NCBI GenBank assembly: GCA_027493675.1
Contig: JAOSKI010000012.1
Location: 1-64,000 of the forward strand
DNA from: Microthrixaceae bacterium
GTDB lineage: Bacteria; Actinomycetota; Acidimicrobiia; Acidimicrobiales; Microtrichaceae
Length of the DNA: 64,000 nucleotides
Direction of reading: 5' to 3'
The notes under the pieces were generated by a model. The model had not been told where the DNA came from, searched no databases, and worked only from the letters and a program-made list of their open reading frames with translations. The position numbers and the translations under genes are program-made. Shown piece by piece: positions 10,459 to 19,651 of the stretch (position 1 is its first letter; the number at the start of each line of letters is the position of its first letter).

Positions 10459-11054
10459 GTGCGCACCCGGCGCCCGCGGCTGAGCCGGATAGCGGCGCTG
10501 GTTGCGGCCGTGGTCGTGGCATACGGGGCGTGGGCGGTCACCGAGGTGATCCGCAACAGCGGCTCGGACGACCGCGCGGCCACCGATGCGATCGTCGTGC
10601 TGGGTGCCGCCCAGTACGACGGGACACCCTCGCCAGTGCTGCAGCGGCGCCTCGACCACGCCTTGGAGCTGTACCGCGACGGTGTGGCCCCCCAGATCGT
10701 GCTGACCGGCTCAAGCAGGCCTCGGACCGCTTCACCGGGGCCTACGCAGGGTTCACCCTACCTGCTCGCCAGGGTGTGCCCGAGGAGGCGATGTCGGTGG
10801 TCCGACGGCGACTCCACCTACGAGTCCCTGGCGGCGACCGCGGGTGCTCGACGATCGGGGCTTCGGAGCGTGTGACCCTGGTGTCGGACGGCTACCACAA
10901 CCGCCGGCTGCTGGGGATCGCCTCGGAGCTCGACATGGCGGCCACGGTGTCGCCGAGCACCAGCAGGGTGGATGCGGCGCAACTGGGGAGCGAGTCGTTG
11001 GCGGTGGCGGTGGGGGAGGTGGTGGGCTTCCGGCGCCTGGACTCGATGCTCTGA
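10459..11054 (+). CDS. YdcF/DUF218 family protein, frameshifted
   Basis: An envelope-associated DUF218 protein (the family includes E. coli YdcF and SanA); the reaction is unknown. GTG 10459 follows AGGGAGGAGG (10444-10453). An N-terminal membrane segment (IAALVAAVVVAYGAWAV) precedes the domain core: ATDAIVVLGAAQYDGTPSPV, LQRRLDHALELYRDGVAP, IVLTGS, the DSTYESLAAT motif near 10810, TLVSDGYHNRRLLGIASELD and the tail FRRLDSML. Frameshifts lie near 10715, 10755 and 10850. It follows gltX by 28 bases and may be cotranscribed with it. Confidence 0.72.
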
Positions 11055-11150
11055 GCCCCCGTGCGGGTGGCTGCCGGCGTGTGGCCTGCGAGTTCAGCCC
11101 GCGTCGGCGCATCGGGTATCGTGAACGACGCCCTTGGGCAGCATCACCTT

Positions 11151-11221
11151 TCGGGGGTGGTGTAATTGGCAACACAACTGGTTCTGGTCCAGTCATTGGG
11201 GGTTCGAGTCCTCCCCCCGAG
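11151..11221 (+). tRNA. tRNA-Gln(CTG)
   Basis: Cloverleaf read by eye: acceptor TCGGGGG (11151-11157) pairs with CCCCCGA (11214-11220). The anticodon stem ACTGG/CCAGT encloses the loop TTCTGGT, giving anticodon CTG. The T-arm contains GGTTCGAGTCC. The CCA end is not encoded. Confidence 0.88.
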
Positions 11222-11264
11222 CGCAACACAAGATCGCCGCCGCTCCATTGGCGGGCGTGACCAA

Positions 11265-11339
11265 GCCCCCATCGTCTAGCGGCCTAGGACACCACCCTCT
11301 CAAGGTGGCGGCACGGGTTCGAATCCCGTTGGGGTGCCA
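11265..11339 (+). tRNA. tRNA-Glu(CTC), host copy and left attachment site of the element array
   Basis: Acceptor GCCCCCA (11265-11271), anticodon stem CCACC/GGTGG around CTCTCAA giving anticodon CTC, T-loop GGGTTCGAATCCC, and encoded CCA (11337-11339). The 3' acceptor reads TGGGGT, one G short of the seven pairs expected. The att copies further right have the extra G, so this is probably a base-calling deletion. From the anticodon loop to the 3' end, the sequence is repeated at five downstream sites plus a decayed one, marking it as the integration target. Confidence 0.88.
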
Positions 11340-11345
11340 GAGGAA

Positions 11346-11361
11346 CCCTGCAACTGCAGGG
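11346..11361. terminator. Hairpin just inside element A
   Basis: CCCTGCA-AC-TGCAGGG follows the tRNA-Glu end by 7 bases. The same hairpin recurs just right of the att copies at 21743-21760 and, as a longer form, at 28061-28084. It would terminate tRNA transcription after integration. Confidence 0.5.
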
Positions 11362-11389
11362 GATTCTTCGGTTCCGGGGCCAGGTTGAT

Positions 11390-12549
11390 GCTGACGTGAC
11401 AACCATGCGCCCTGGCGAAACACCCGCGGCGCCCGCGGGGCGGTCGGCCGGATCGGGCCCGCTGTCGTCGGCGTTCGCCGAGGTCCGCAGCCCGTCGACC
11501 AGCTCATCGAGCCGCTCGGCCAAGGCTCGGTCGCGGTCGGCTGCGGCCTTCTGGTAGCGGATCGCCGCCGACGTCGTGGAGTGACCGAGGCGGGCCATGA
11601 CCTCTCGCATCGTCGCCCCCTGCTGGGTCGCGATCGTGCCGGCGGCGTGGCGCAGATCGTGGAAGTGCACCTCGTCCAGCTCCAGCGTCGCCCGCGCTGC
11701 ATGCCACTCGCGCTGGAACCAGCCGTCGCTGATGATGCCGCCGGCCTCGCCGGGGAACAGCGGATCGTCGGGGTCGCCGCTGACGAAGGTGGTGAGGTGG
11801 GCGTCGATGGCGTCGAGCACGAAGCGGGGGGAGCGTGACCGTGCGCTGGCTCGGAATCGGTCTTGGTGGTCTTGCGGCGAGAGCGCTTGTCGATCGACTC
11901 CCGCACGGTGAGGGTGCCGTGCAGGCGGTCGTAGCTGCGCAGTCGGAGGGCCCGCAGCTCGCCGTAGCGAAGGCCGGCGAAGCCGGCGACGAGGATCATC
12001 GGGCGGATCCGGGCGTGTGCGATGTCGGCAAGCGCCAGGACGACCTCGGCGGGCACGAACGGGCGCTCGCCGTGCGGGTCCGATCCGGCGCCCTTGATGC
12101 GGCACGGGTTGCGGGGATCAGGTCGTCCTCGACGGCGGTGGCGAGGATGGCGTGCATGATCCGGTAGGCCCGTGAGGCGGTCGATGGGATGCGTTCGCGC
12201 AGGGGCGGTGCCAACGTCGGACCTCGTCGGGGGTGAGCCGGCCGATCGGTGTGGTGCCGAAGGTGGGGTAGACGTGGCGTTCGAGCGTCTCGGCGTAGTT
12301 GTCCCGGGTCGTGGCGGCGAGCGATCGACCCTCGAGCCACTGCTCGGCGTAGCGGCGGAACGGGATGCGCCCTCCGGTCGGGTCGTGCGCGATGCCGCGG
12401 CTCTGGGCGGCCTCGGTCTGCGACTTGAACGCCTTCGCCCGCTCCAGCGAGTCGAAGCGCCGGGAGCGTTCGGTTTGGCCCGGTACGGGTCGCCACCGCA
12501 CTTCGTAGCGAACACCTCGGGCGGTGTTGAGTCGACGGATCGACGCCAT
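11390..12549 (-). CDS. Tyrosine integrase of element A, frameshifted
   Basis: Site-specific recombinase for insertion into tRNA-Glu. It starts at ATG 12549 (MASIRRLNTARGVRYEVRWR). An arm-binding/SAM-like part runs to about 12150 and includes FDSLERAKAFKSQTEAAQSR and NYAETLERHVYPTFGTTPIG. The catalytic part has the first Arg in FAGLRYGELRALRLRSYDR, the HxxR box in VHFHDLRHAAGTIA, GHSTTSAAIRYQKA with the third His, and the Tyr nucleophile. Frameshifts lie near 12205, 12110 and 11860. The 3' end is uncertain because open frames continue through the att site; 11390 is a conservative end. A near-identical copy is at 21785-22944. Confidence 0.83.
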
Positions 12550-12558
12550 GTCCGGACG

Positions 12559-12778
12559 CTACCGGCTGACGCCGACACCGTCGCCGGCCCGTCGCCGCCC
12601 GACGAATGTGTGCACTGCGTCGAGCGGCACGCGGGCAGCGCGGTTGATGTGCACCACCTCGAGGCTCGCCGGCAGCGATGAGCTCGTACGCCAACGTTCG
12701 CCCGATCGTCAACATCCGCGCCGCTTCCGGGATCGTCAGGAGGAGGGGTTCGGTGTCGAAGAGCGACGGCTGTTCCAT
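12559..12778 (-). CDS. Excisionase/HTH protein of element A, frameshifted
   Basis: A small DNA-binding protein of about 72 residues that starts MEQPSLFDTEPLLLTIPEAA. It contains a MerR/excisionase-type helix-turn-helix (IPEAARMLTIGRTLAYELIA) and an EVVHINRAARVPLDAVHTFV tail characteristic of excisionase-family recognition. A one-base shift near 12668 breaks the frame. It ends 10 bases upstream of the integrase start, so the two form an operon. It likely directs excision or regulates the integrase. The homologue in block C is at 22954-23174. Confidence 0.72.
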
Positions 12779-12877
12779 GCCCTACTAAGCGCGCGTCAAC
12801 GGGTTGTCGGTCGCGACCACAGTGCCGACGAAGCAAGTCGGGGGACATCGCACGGGGGTACTCCTACGCTTGCCCGG

Positions 12878-13485
12878 ATGTGGGAGGAACGGGAAGCAGC
12901 ATGCATCCGTGCCATCGAGCACGGCGTGCTCGACGATCGAGCTCCCAGCCGGCGACAGCGCCACAAGGTCCTCGCCGTCGATCGTGACGGCGACATCGCA
13001 GCCGTGCTGGAGGCAACGCGGGGTAAGCGACGTGGCAGCTCGGTCGTCGCACATGCGTTTCGGAGTGACCATGAAACCTGGGTCTCGATGGGCTCTGCTG
13101 GTACGGGCAGCGACGACCCCGGATGGAGGACCGTTCGATCGTGAGTACCAGGTCGATCACCATCGAGGCGACAGGCTCGATCGGAGGCCGCCAACGTCGC
13201 GCCATCCACGACGCCGTCATCCGAGTTGGGCCCGATATCGAGACGCTCCGCTGGCGAGGAACGGATCGGCCGGTCTCGCCCACCGGCTTCGCAATCGTCG
13301 TGTGGCGGGGAAGGCGGAGTCCGACGGTGGAGGCGATCGATGCCGCCGGGCGCCTGGTCGACCGCCGCAACCTCGAGCGTGCCCGGGCGTCGCGTCGGCG
13401 CATCCCGTGGCGTGTGCGGCTCCGCATGATGCTCACCCGTCGCCGTTCGGACGGCGACTGGTTCAACTACGCGCCCCGTCGCTGA
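12878..13485 (+). CDS. Conserved element protein of unknown function (copy 1), frameshifted
   Basis: Unrecognised protein of about 200 residues, read divergently from the excisionase. It begins MWEEREAACIRAIEHGVLDD (ATG 12878), continues through VLAVDRDGDIAAVLEATRG, and after a shift near 13110 reads SITIEATGSIGGRQRRAIHD, AVIRVGPDIETLRWRGTDRP, TGFAIVVWRGRRSPTVEAID and DGDWFNYAPRR. It is basic and has no membrane segment or signal peptide. A second copy lies in the same place in block C (23273-23883), so it belongs to the int-xis module rather than to the cargo. A role in transfer, regulation or maintenance is only a guess. Confidence 0.5.
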
Positions 13486-13793
13486 GAGGGGGTCGACCTC
13501 GGTCGTGTCGGACGTGGTCGGAATTGCAGGGTCGGAACTGGCCCGGCAGTCGGCGCACGAGCGGCTGCATCGGGAGGTCGTCACGATTCCCGCGTACCCT
13601 CGTCTGCAGGACGGCCGGCGCCAGAGCCGCCGAGAAGAGGGAGCAAGAGGTGATCCGCAGCAAGGTCTCGGAAGTTGGCCGCAATCCGGGCAGGGTGGTG
13701 GACGACCACTGTGACCGGCGCATCCCGGAGTCTGGTCGCCGACCGGGTCGGGGTACCGTCGCTCTTTCCGTGGCCGACTGAGGCGGTTCTTTC
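13486..13793. other. Stretch without a recognised gene
   Basis: About 310 bases between the conserved element protein and the GIY-YIG gene. Sequence identity with block C stops near 13521 (counterpart 23915). A short + ORF (13505-13714) has no recognisable motif. Confidence 0.4.
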
Positions 13794-14733
13794 GTGACCG
13801 CCGGAAAGTCGATCCGCCTGTTTCTCGTCGATGGCACGCCTGGCGGCCTGTTGACGGCGGAGATCATGAACTGGACTGGCCACGTGATCGCTGCCCGCGA
13901 TCCCAACTCGGCACCTTGCTCCGACGCGACGAGGCGACGCGCGCAGGCGTCTACTTGCTGATCGGCGATGACCCCGAGAATCCGACAGAGCAGATGGTCT
14001 ACGTCGGGGAGGGCGACGATGTATCCAAGCGCCTCCGCCACCACGCGCTTCCGGAGTCCTCCGGCGGCAAAGACTTCTGGACGGAAGCGGTGGTGTTGAC
14101 CAGCAAGGACGCCAATCTGACGAAGGCGCATGCGCGCTACCTGGAGGCTCGGTTCATCGGGTCGGCGAGGATGCCGCTCGGGTCCGTCTGGCCAACGGAA
14201 CGACTCCCCCTCCCGTGCAACTACCGGAGGCCGATGTCTCGGACATGGAGTACTTCATCTCACAGGCCAGGATCGTTCTCCCTGTGCTGGGGGTGAACAT
14301 GCTGCGGTCAACTGCGGCCCGAACTGTCGAGTCTGGCGGAGGTTCGTCGGTGGACTCGCCGATCTTCGTGCTTACTCAGCCGCGTGACGGCGTCGAGGGC
14401 TTCGCGCAGGAGGTGGACGGGGAGTTCACGGTCCGCGCGGGCTCGAGAGCCCGATTGACCTGGTCTGGAGTGGAGACGAGCACCACTGCGATTCGTGGGC
14501 AACTCGAGGCAGATGGGACGCTGGCGGTGTCCGCTGATGGCAAGACCCGGGAGTTCTCCCGGGACCACGTGTTCACGAGCCCGAGTGCAGCAGCGGCCGT
14601 GCTGCTGGGGCGGTCGTCGAACGGCCGGCTCGAGTGGAGGGTCCAGGGCTCCGGTGCGTCCTACGGTGACTGGCAGGCCAACCAGATCGCCACGCTGGCA
14701 CCGTCCCTCGAGGAAGAGCCCGACGAACCATGA
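13794..14733 (+). CDS. GIY-YIG nuclease-like protein with C-terminal DUF4357-type domain, frameshifted
   Basis: Probable nucleic-acid endonuclease. GTG 13794 begins VTAGKSIRLFLVDGTPGGLL. The GIY-YIG core is seen as AGVYLLIGDD (G-V-Y) and MVYVGEGDDVSKRL (V-Y-V-G-E), with ARYLEARFIGSA supplying the family's Glu-containing helix. The C-terminal third (ARLTWSGVETSTTAIRGQLE, FTSPSAAAAVLLGRSSNGRL) resembles DUF4357, which is commonly appended to this nuclease type. Frameshifts are near 13905 and 14205. It sits head-on to the AbiE pair in the same block, so a defence role is plausible but is inference. Confidence 0.72.
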
Positions 14734-14842
14734 TCCCAGCCGAGGTGTAGTCAGCTCGTCGGATGGGCAAGCCGGCCTGCACGGCCAGCCGATTCGGAGC
14801 GGGGTAGGTCGGACCCTGTGTCGGGCAGGAGTGGGCCCATCG

Positions 14843-15723
14843 TCAGGCGCCAGTGAACGGGGCCATTCCGGTGCTGTCGACCTCGTAGCGGTGGCCGGGA
14901 TTGCAGGCAGCCCACTGCTGCTCGTCGGCGTCGAGGTGTCGGAGGAAGTCGAATCGTCCGCGGACCGTGGTGAGCCAGCCTGGGATGTCGACCGGTTGGG
15001 TGAGGTAGCCGATGTCCTCGGGGACGAACTCGCTGGGGGCGCGCTCGCGCAGCACCTCGTCGGCCACGAGGGGGCGGTCGCCACGACCGTCGTCCACCAC
15101 GTCGAAGTACACCTTGATCACCCACAGGCGCCGGACCAGCGCCTCGCCGAACGGGTGCCGAGCAAACCACGCCAGGTCGTACAGGTCGCGGGCGAGGGAG
15201 ACGCGTCGGAACCGGGCGAGCTTCTCGGCGATGGCCTCCTCGAGCGCGATCACCGGGGTGATGGGGGCCGCGACGTCGTAGCGGTCATGGACCGGCTGCG
15301 GAACGAGTGGCAGATGTTCCGGAGGCAGGAGGAGGCGCGCTGCGAAACCTTGATGCGTGCGGCCACGTCGGGCTGGCCGAACGGCGTGTCCACCTCGAGA
15401 TCGGCCCGGCGCCCGTCTCCGCCAAGGTCCGGGATGCGGAACCGGAAGCCGTCGACCTCGACGTCGGCCAAGGCCGACATCAGCGCGACCGTGACGTCGT
15501 CGTCGGGTGAGTGGAAGTCCAGGTCGGTGGAGAACCGCCCCGCGCCACCGACCCGGAACTTGCGCAGAGAGGTCCCGCCCTTGAACACGAGTCCGGCGGC
15601 GAATACGCCCTGGTCGTGCAGGTGCGCCAGCGCGTGGTCCTGGGCGATGTCGAGCAGAGCCGGTCCGCGGCCACCGTGGCGACCCTGGTAGTGCCGGGCG
15701 AGATGTCCTTCGGTGATCCTCAC
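14843..15723 (-). CDS. AbiEii-type nucleotidyltransferase toxin (element A), frameshifted
   Basis: Toxin half of a type IV toxin-antitoxin / abortive-infection pair; characterised AbiEii proteins are GTP-binding nucleotidyltransferases. GTG 15723 overlaps the antitoxin stop (GTGA). The NTase core is intact: GLVFKGGTSLRKFRVGGAGR then FSTDLDFHSPDDD, giving the GG(T)S and DxD motifs near residues 45-65. The C-terminal part, after a shift near 15270, includes ALEEAIAEKLARFRRVSLAR, DLYDLAWFARHPF and a tail ending MAPFTGA. The usual AbiEii length is about 290 residues, which matches. Confidence 0.8.
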
Positions 15724-16532
15724 GGCTGGACGGACTCGAAGCTGGGCGCGAGGACCGAGTCGATGACCTCGAACCGCTTGTCGAAGCGCCCGTCGAGGTG
15801 GCGGGGGCCGAGGTAGACGGGGCCGTGCCCGGGCGGAGTGCCCGCCTTCAGCTTCTCGCCGGCGTTCTGGTTGTGGCCCGTGGCCAGGAGGTAGCCGGCG
15901 CGGAGCCACGCTGCCCGTGGAGCTCCCGACAGGCAACGGTCAACGCGATCAGGATCGGCTGTGGCGACGGCACGGGGGAGCCACTCGGCGACGTTGGGCC
16001 AGTCCTCAAACGCGTCAGGCCGGCACGCCATGCCGGCGAGCAGCGTCTCAACCCGCCAGGTGGGTAGCCCGTCGATCCGCGTCAGAGCGTCCGGGCCGAC
16101 CGCCAGTGTCACCAGCCGCCATCCGTCCAGCGCCTTCGGTCGACGCCGGCCCGGCGGAAGGGAGAGCACCTCGTGAGCCGGAACCCGACCGGCCAGGCCC
16201 AGCGCGACCGCTGCGGACTCCATGGCCAGTGCACCTGGGAAGTCCGGGTCCACGGCGAGCGTGGCGCGCAGTTCGATGTGTCGGTCGCCAGCGCCCAAAC
16301 GTCCCGCTCGCGCTGCTGGCACGAACTCCCAGGCTCCCCGGGTGCGGAGGGGGAGCAGCCAGCCGAGTCGGCGCAGGTCGTATGCGAGTTGCGTCCCGTC
16401 TTTCGTGACGCCGTTCGTCCCGGCTAGTTCGCCGAGGCCCGATGCGGTGACGACCCGCGGCTGGTCCAGCTCAAGTGCCTGGATGATCGGTGCCAACCTC
16501 GCAGGAATCGGTCGAGCCTCGTCCACTGACAT
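15720..16532 (-). CDS. AbiEi-family antitoxin (element A)
   Basis: Antitoxin and transcriptional repressor of the AbiE pair, 270 residues and intact. It starts MSVDEARPIPARLAPIIQAL. An N-terminal winged-helix region (VVTASGLGELAGTNGVTKDG, LAYDLRRLGWLLPL) is followed by the AbiEi C-terminal domain (HIELRATLAVDPDFPGALAM, VAEWLPRAVATADPDRVDRC, LRAGYLLATGHN). It overlaps the toxin gene by four bases. A 10-bp inverted repeat directly upstream (16540-16568) is a good candidate for its own operator, in line with known AbiEi autorepression. Confidence 0.82.
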   Translation of the reverse strand: MSVDEARPIPARLAPIIQALELDQPRVVTASGLGELAGTNGVTKDGTQLAYDLRRLGWLLPLRTRGAWEFVPAARAGRLGAGDRHIELRATLAVDPDFPGALAMESAAVALGLAGRVPAHEVLSLPPGRRRPKALDGWRLVTLAVGPDALTRIDGLPTWRVETLLAGMACRPDAFEDWPNVAEWLPRAVATADPDRVDRCLSGAPRAAWLRAGYLLATGHNQNAGEKLKAGTPPGHGPVYLGPRHLDGRFDKRFEVIDSVLAPSFESVQP

Positions 16533-16539
16533 CGATACT

Positions 16540-16568
16540 CCTTTCTGGCGTCATAGTAGCCAGAAAGG
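16540..16568 (-). promoter_or_regulatory. Operator/promoter of the element A AbiE operon
   Basis: Perfect 10-bp inverted repeat CCTTTCTGGC (16540-16549) / GCCAGAAAGG (16559-16568). The spacer read on the minus strand contains TACTAT, a good -10 box, about 20 bases from the AbiEi start. Repressor binding there would block transcription. Confidence 0.6.
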
Positions 16569-16610
16569 CGTGTAAATGACAGTGCGTGTCGAGTGGGGCA
16601 GTTCCACAGC

Positions 16611-16734
16611 GCCCCGCGAAATCCCGCGGCCGCCCCGATTCGCAGGGCTTCGCCGCTGCTCGGTCGATCGCGAGAACCCCGGAATTGCAGTCGCCTGCGT
16701 CCGTCACCATTCATAGAAGTCGGCCCAGGGGTCG
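16611..16734. repeat. Conserved right-end motif, copy R1
   Basis: About 124 bases running up to the att core. Landmarks are CGCGGCCGCCCCGATTCG, GGTCGATCGCGAGAACCCCG, GGAATTGCAGTCG and AGAAGTCGGCCCAGGGGTCG. Closely related copies precede the att cores at 28012, 29341 and (diverged) 35651. This is the likely attP arm or right terminus of the family. Confidence 0.75.
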
Positions 16735-16777
16735 CTCTCAAGGTGGCGGCACGGGTTCCAATCCCGTTGGGGGCGCC
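16735..16777 (+). repeat. att site 2 (tRNA-Glu 3' half)
   Basis: Repeats the tRNA-Glu segment from CTCTCAAGGTGG to GGGGGCGCC with two substitutions relative to the other copies. It is the A/B junction. Confidence 0.85.
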
Positions 16778-17358
16778 AGCGACGAAGCCCCTGGTGAGCA
16801 GCCGAGAACGCTGCGACGCCAGCGGTTTCGGCGCTTCCCCGGGCCGATCGGCCGTGTTGGGCTGTGTGACCTGGTCCCGGCCTCTACCGCCGTGTACCAC
16901 CGCGATCTGTGCACAGTTGTGCCCAGATTGTGCTCACCGGATCGGTGGCACCGGAGCGCGTCGTCGGCCTCGCGTTTCGAGTTGGTGGCCACGACCTCCG
17001 GTCCGCATCCCGGCCGACCGTCGACTCCCGCGCGACCTCCCGTGTGGTGTCGCGTGTTCCGCTGGACCTACCGCGCGACATCCCGTTTGGGCCTGGGCGT
17101 GCTGGTCACGGTTACGGTCGTGCGGATCCTCTCCCGGCCGCTGGCGGAGTGTTCCGAGTGGGCCAAGCGGTCCGAGCCAGAGGTGCTGTGGAGGGTGATC
17201 CCGCGAGTTTGTGCCCATTTGTGGCCGGATTGTGCCCACCTGTGGCCGTCGGCTCTGCGTCGCCGCCGGTCGCGGATAGGTCTACGAAGTCCACCAAGGC
17301 GAAGCCCACCACCTCGGCCGGCGAGCGCCGGGTAGCCTTGAGAGGCGAGGTTCTGATC
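16778..17358. other. Left end of element B with putative integrase arm sites
   Basis: No gene is recognised in about 580 bases. An imperfect hairpin (GAAGCCCCTGG ...) follows the att core and resembles the left end of block F (31012 onward). TTGTGCCCA occurs at 16917, 17209 and 17230, and TTGTGCTCA at 16928. The 16917/16928 doublet is repeated exactly at the right end of the same block (21562/21573), as expected of arm-type integrase sites. Confidence 0.5.
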
Positions 17359-17529
17359 ATGAGTGACGCCGCACAACACCGTGAGCCCACCGGTCTGGCC
17401 GGGTTGCCCCGCGACCTGACCGACGAGGAGCTCGAGCAGGCGCCGGTCTTGGAGTCGGTCGATGACCTACTGATCGAGGACCTCATGGACGAGGAGGCTT
17501 ACGCCTTCTTCGCAGCGCTCGACTCGTGA
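17359..17529 (+). CDS. VapB-like antitoxin (element B)
   Basis: Small acidic protein of 56 residues (MSDAAQHREPTGLAGLPRDL through FAALDS), starting at ATG 17359 with AGGCGAGG upstream. No DNA-binding fold is evident by eye. The call rests on size, acidity and a four-base GTGA overlap with a PIN-domain gene, the standard vapBC arrangement. Confidence 0.62.
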   Translation: MSDAAQHREPTGLAGLPRDLTDEELEQAPVLESVDDLLIEDLMDEEAYAFFAALDS

Positions 17530-17936
17530 CCCGGGTCGTCGTCGACACCGGGGTGTTCAGCGCGTCACTCTCACGCCGGCGACGCCCACGTTTCGACAGA
17601 CACGTCCGGGAGATGACCGGCCGAAGCATCTTCCTTGCGGCGCAGACCGTGGCTGAGTGGCGCTACGGCGCCCTCGTCGCTGGCTGGGGAGACCCTCGGC
17701 GGCTGCGACTCGAAACCGCTCTCGGATCCACGACGGTTGTTCCCGTCACCGACACGCTGATCACCTAGGTCGCCGAGCTCCACCATGAGTGCAGGCGCGC
17801 AGGTCACCCACTGGCCGCCGACTCTCACGCGGCGGACCTATGGATCGCCGCCAGCGCTTGCCACATCGGCGTGCCGCTGCTGACCGCCGACTCGATCTTC
17901 GACGACGCACCAGGCGTGGTCGTGGTTGAGCCATAG
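17526..17936 (+). pseudogene. VapC-type PIN-domain ribonuclease with an in-frame amber codon (element B)
   Basis: PIN-domain toxin of 136 codons. VTRVVVDTGVFSASL holds the first catalytic Asp, FLAAQTVAEWRYGAL the conserved Glu, and the C-terminal part has DLWIAASACHIGVPLLTAD with the remaining Asp residues. The frame is unbroken from GTG 17526 to TAG 17934, except for TAG at codon 81 (17766-17768), where relatives have a coding residue. This is either a point mutation inactivating the toxin or a single-base error. It overlaps its antitoxin by four bases. Confidence 0.72.
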
Positions 17937-17937
17937 T

Positions 17938-18243
17938 CGCGCGCCGCTTCGAGTTGTCGGTCGGTGAGCCCACTCACGACGCGGAGCGCGTGGTCGTCTT
18001 GTGCGTGTCGAACGCGACGAGGTGGCTCCAGGCGGTGCGCAGGCCCCGCGGGAGGACGAGGTCAGCCCTCGCCTCGCAGAGCAGCACGCCATCGACGACC
18101 TGCTCGATATCAGCCGGCGCCCCCTCGCGGAGAACGATCTCGTCGGCACGAAGTTGGTCCTCTCGCGCCGCTCAGTTGTTGTCACGAGCGATTCAGGTGG
18201 GCGGCTCGACGGCCCGCCGGCGTACTCGACCGGGTCGCGGTGT
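17938..18243 (-). pseudogene. Remnant of an XRE/nucleotidyltransferase toxin-antitoxin pair (element B)
   Basis: Read right to left, about 18160-17974 encodes ADEIVLREGAPADIEQVVDG, VLLCEARADLVLPRGLRTAW and a stop. This parallels the C-terminus of the XRE protein at 28636-29166. The stop overlaps a GTG that begins VSGLTDRQLEAARD, which parallels the start (VNRLTALQRDAAR) of the nucleotidyltransferase at 28639. That second frame is cut off after about 13 codons by the end of VapC. Both genes are truncated. Confidence 0.6.
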
Positions 18244-18276
18244 GAGGGTCCGGTTCCTTCGTCGCCACTGAGAGCC

Positions 18277-18776
18277 ATGTACAGATCCACGCCACTCAGA
18301 AGCTCCGCGACCGGGTGAAGCCGTCGCTGGCCGAGCCGATCGACGATCCGTCCACCATGCTGGGCAACTGGTACGCCACGGCGCTGTTCTGGAAGCCGCA
18401 GGTCGCGCTGTTCGTGAACGAGGCGACCCTGGTGCCGGTGCTCCTGCCGTTGGCGCCCGCCAAGTCGCTCGCCGATCGGTTTCCAGCGCATCTCGAGACC
18501 GTGCTCAACGCGCTCGGCACCGACCCTCGCTTCGTCGCGGCAGAGATCGCCGCGACCACCAACGCGCAGTGGGCCAAGACTGCGAACCGCAGCGTCGTGG
18601 GGATGATGAACGAGTTCAGCTTCCTCGCAGAGGTCGACCGTGCCCACGAGCGCAGCGAGGACCTGGTGTCGATGTCGGTCCGGCTCGCCGGGACTCCGTG
18701 CAGTCCGCTCTACAAGCGGCACAGCTTTCCCGACCGCGAGTTGGCCGCCCTCGTTGCCTCGCGTCTTCCCGACTGA
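18277..18776 (+). CDS. DUF6933-like protein, frameshifted near the start
   Basis: A protein of about 166 residues, read as IHATQKLRDRVKPSLAEPID, NWYATALFWKPQVALFVNEA, LPLAPAKSLADRFPAHLETV, MMNEFSFLAEVDRAHERSED and CSPLYKRHSFPDRELAALVA. One missing base after the ATG (18277) puts the first two codons out of frame. It matches what I know of the DUF6933 family, a protein of unknown function frequently found singly on bacterial chromosomes and islands. It lies between toxin-antitoxin genes and has no evident partner. Confidence 0.6.
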
Positions 18777-18792
18777 GTTCGGCACGCATGTC

Positions 18793-18838
18793 TTTGGCAT
18801 TTCTTATGGTGAACAGAAGAATAGCCAAATAGTTGACA
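18793..18838 (+). promoter_or_regulatory. Operator and -35 region of the element B AbiE operon
   Basis: TTTGGC (18793-18798) and GCCAAA (18824-18829) form an inverted repeat extended by TTTCTT/AGAAGA, immediately before a consensus -35 TTGACA (18833-18838). The position upstream of abiEi mirrors the inverted repeat at 16540. Confidence 0.5.
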
Positions 18839-18866
18839 TCGACTGCCTCGCGGCGATGCTGACGAG

Positions 18867-19651
18867 GTGGCTCAAACCATGCTGCGCGACCTGCCCGACC
18901 ATCTGCTCTCCGAGGGGACGAGCTGGTTCACCGCACGCGAGGCCGCCGATGCCGCCGGGGTGCCGCTTGCCCACGTCTACCCGGGCTTGAAGCGACTGGC
19001 GGATCGTGGCCAGATCTTCTCGCCGGCGCGGGGCTTCTACGTGCCGATCCCGCCAGAGTTCCGGATGTGGGGCTCGGTCCCGGCGACGCACTTCGTCGAC
19101 GCGATGATGCGCCACCTCGACCGTCGCTACTACGTCGGTCTGCTGTCGGCTGCCGAGCTGCATGGCGCGGCGCACCAACGGCCCCAGGTGTTCCAGGTGA
19201 TGGTCGAACGGCCGCTCGCGGACCGGCGCAACGGGCGGACGCGGCTGAGCTTCCACGTACGGTCACGGCTCGCCGAGGTACCAACCGAGCAGCTGACCAC
19301 CCCGACGGGCTACCTGGTCGTGTCCACGCCGGAGGCGACGGTGCTCGACCTGGCGTCACGGCCCGCGGAGGGGGCGGGCTCGACAACGTGGCCACCGTGG
19401 TCGTGGAGCTGGCCGAGGAAGGCGCGCTCGACATCGCCGCCCTCGTGGCCGCTACAGACTCGTCGACGGTCTCGGCGCTGCGTCGGGTCGGGTGGATGCT
19501 GGAGCGGTTCACCGCCCTCGACGTGAGCGGACTCCATGGGCTGGCCACCGCTTCGGCGCCGACCATGCTCGACCCTCACGGCGGCCGTCGAGGCTCGATC
19601 GATGCCGACTGGGGACTGATCATCAACTCATCCGTGGAGCCTGAAGCGTGA
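18867..19651 (+). CDS. AbiEi-family antitoxin (element B), one frameshift
   Basis: Antitoxin/repressor of a second AbiE pair, not closely similar to that of element A. GTG 18867 (or ATG 18879) begins MLRDLPDHLLSEGTSWFTAR. The N-terminal winged helix (FTAREAADAAGVPLAHVYPG, LKRLADRGQIFSPARGFYVP) precedes the AbiEi domain (YYVGLLSAAELHGAAHQRPQ, LTTPTGYLVVSTPEATVLDL). After a shift near 19375 comes NVATVVVELAEEGALDIAAL, ending SSVEPEA. It overlaps the toxin by four bases. Confidence 0.8.

Noticed and set aside
11193-12848. Very long minus-strand reading frames that run from the integrase through the hairpin, tRNA-Glu and beyond (also at 21579, 27770 and 30568)
   Set aside because: They include the att core and tRNA translated as protein (GIRTRAATLR-type tails). 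This is a by-product of open high-GC frames, so the genes were cut back to the recognisable domain.
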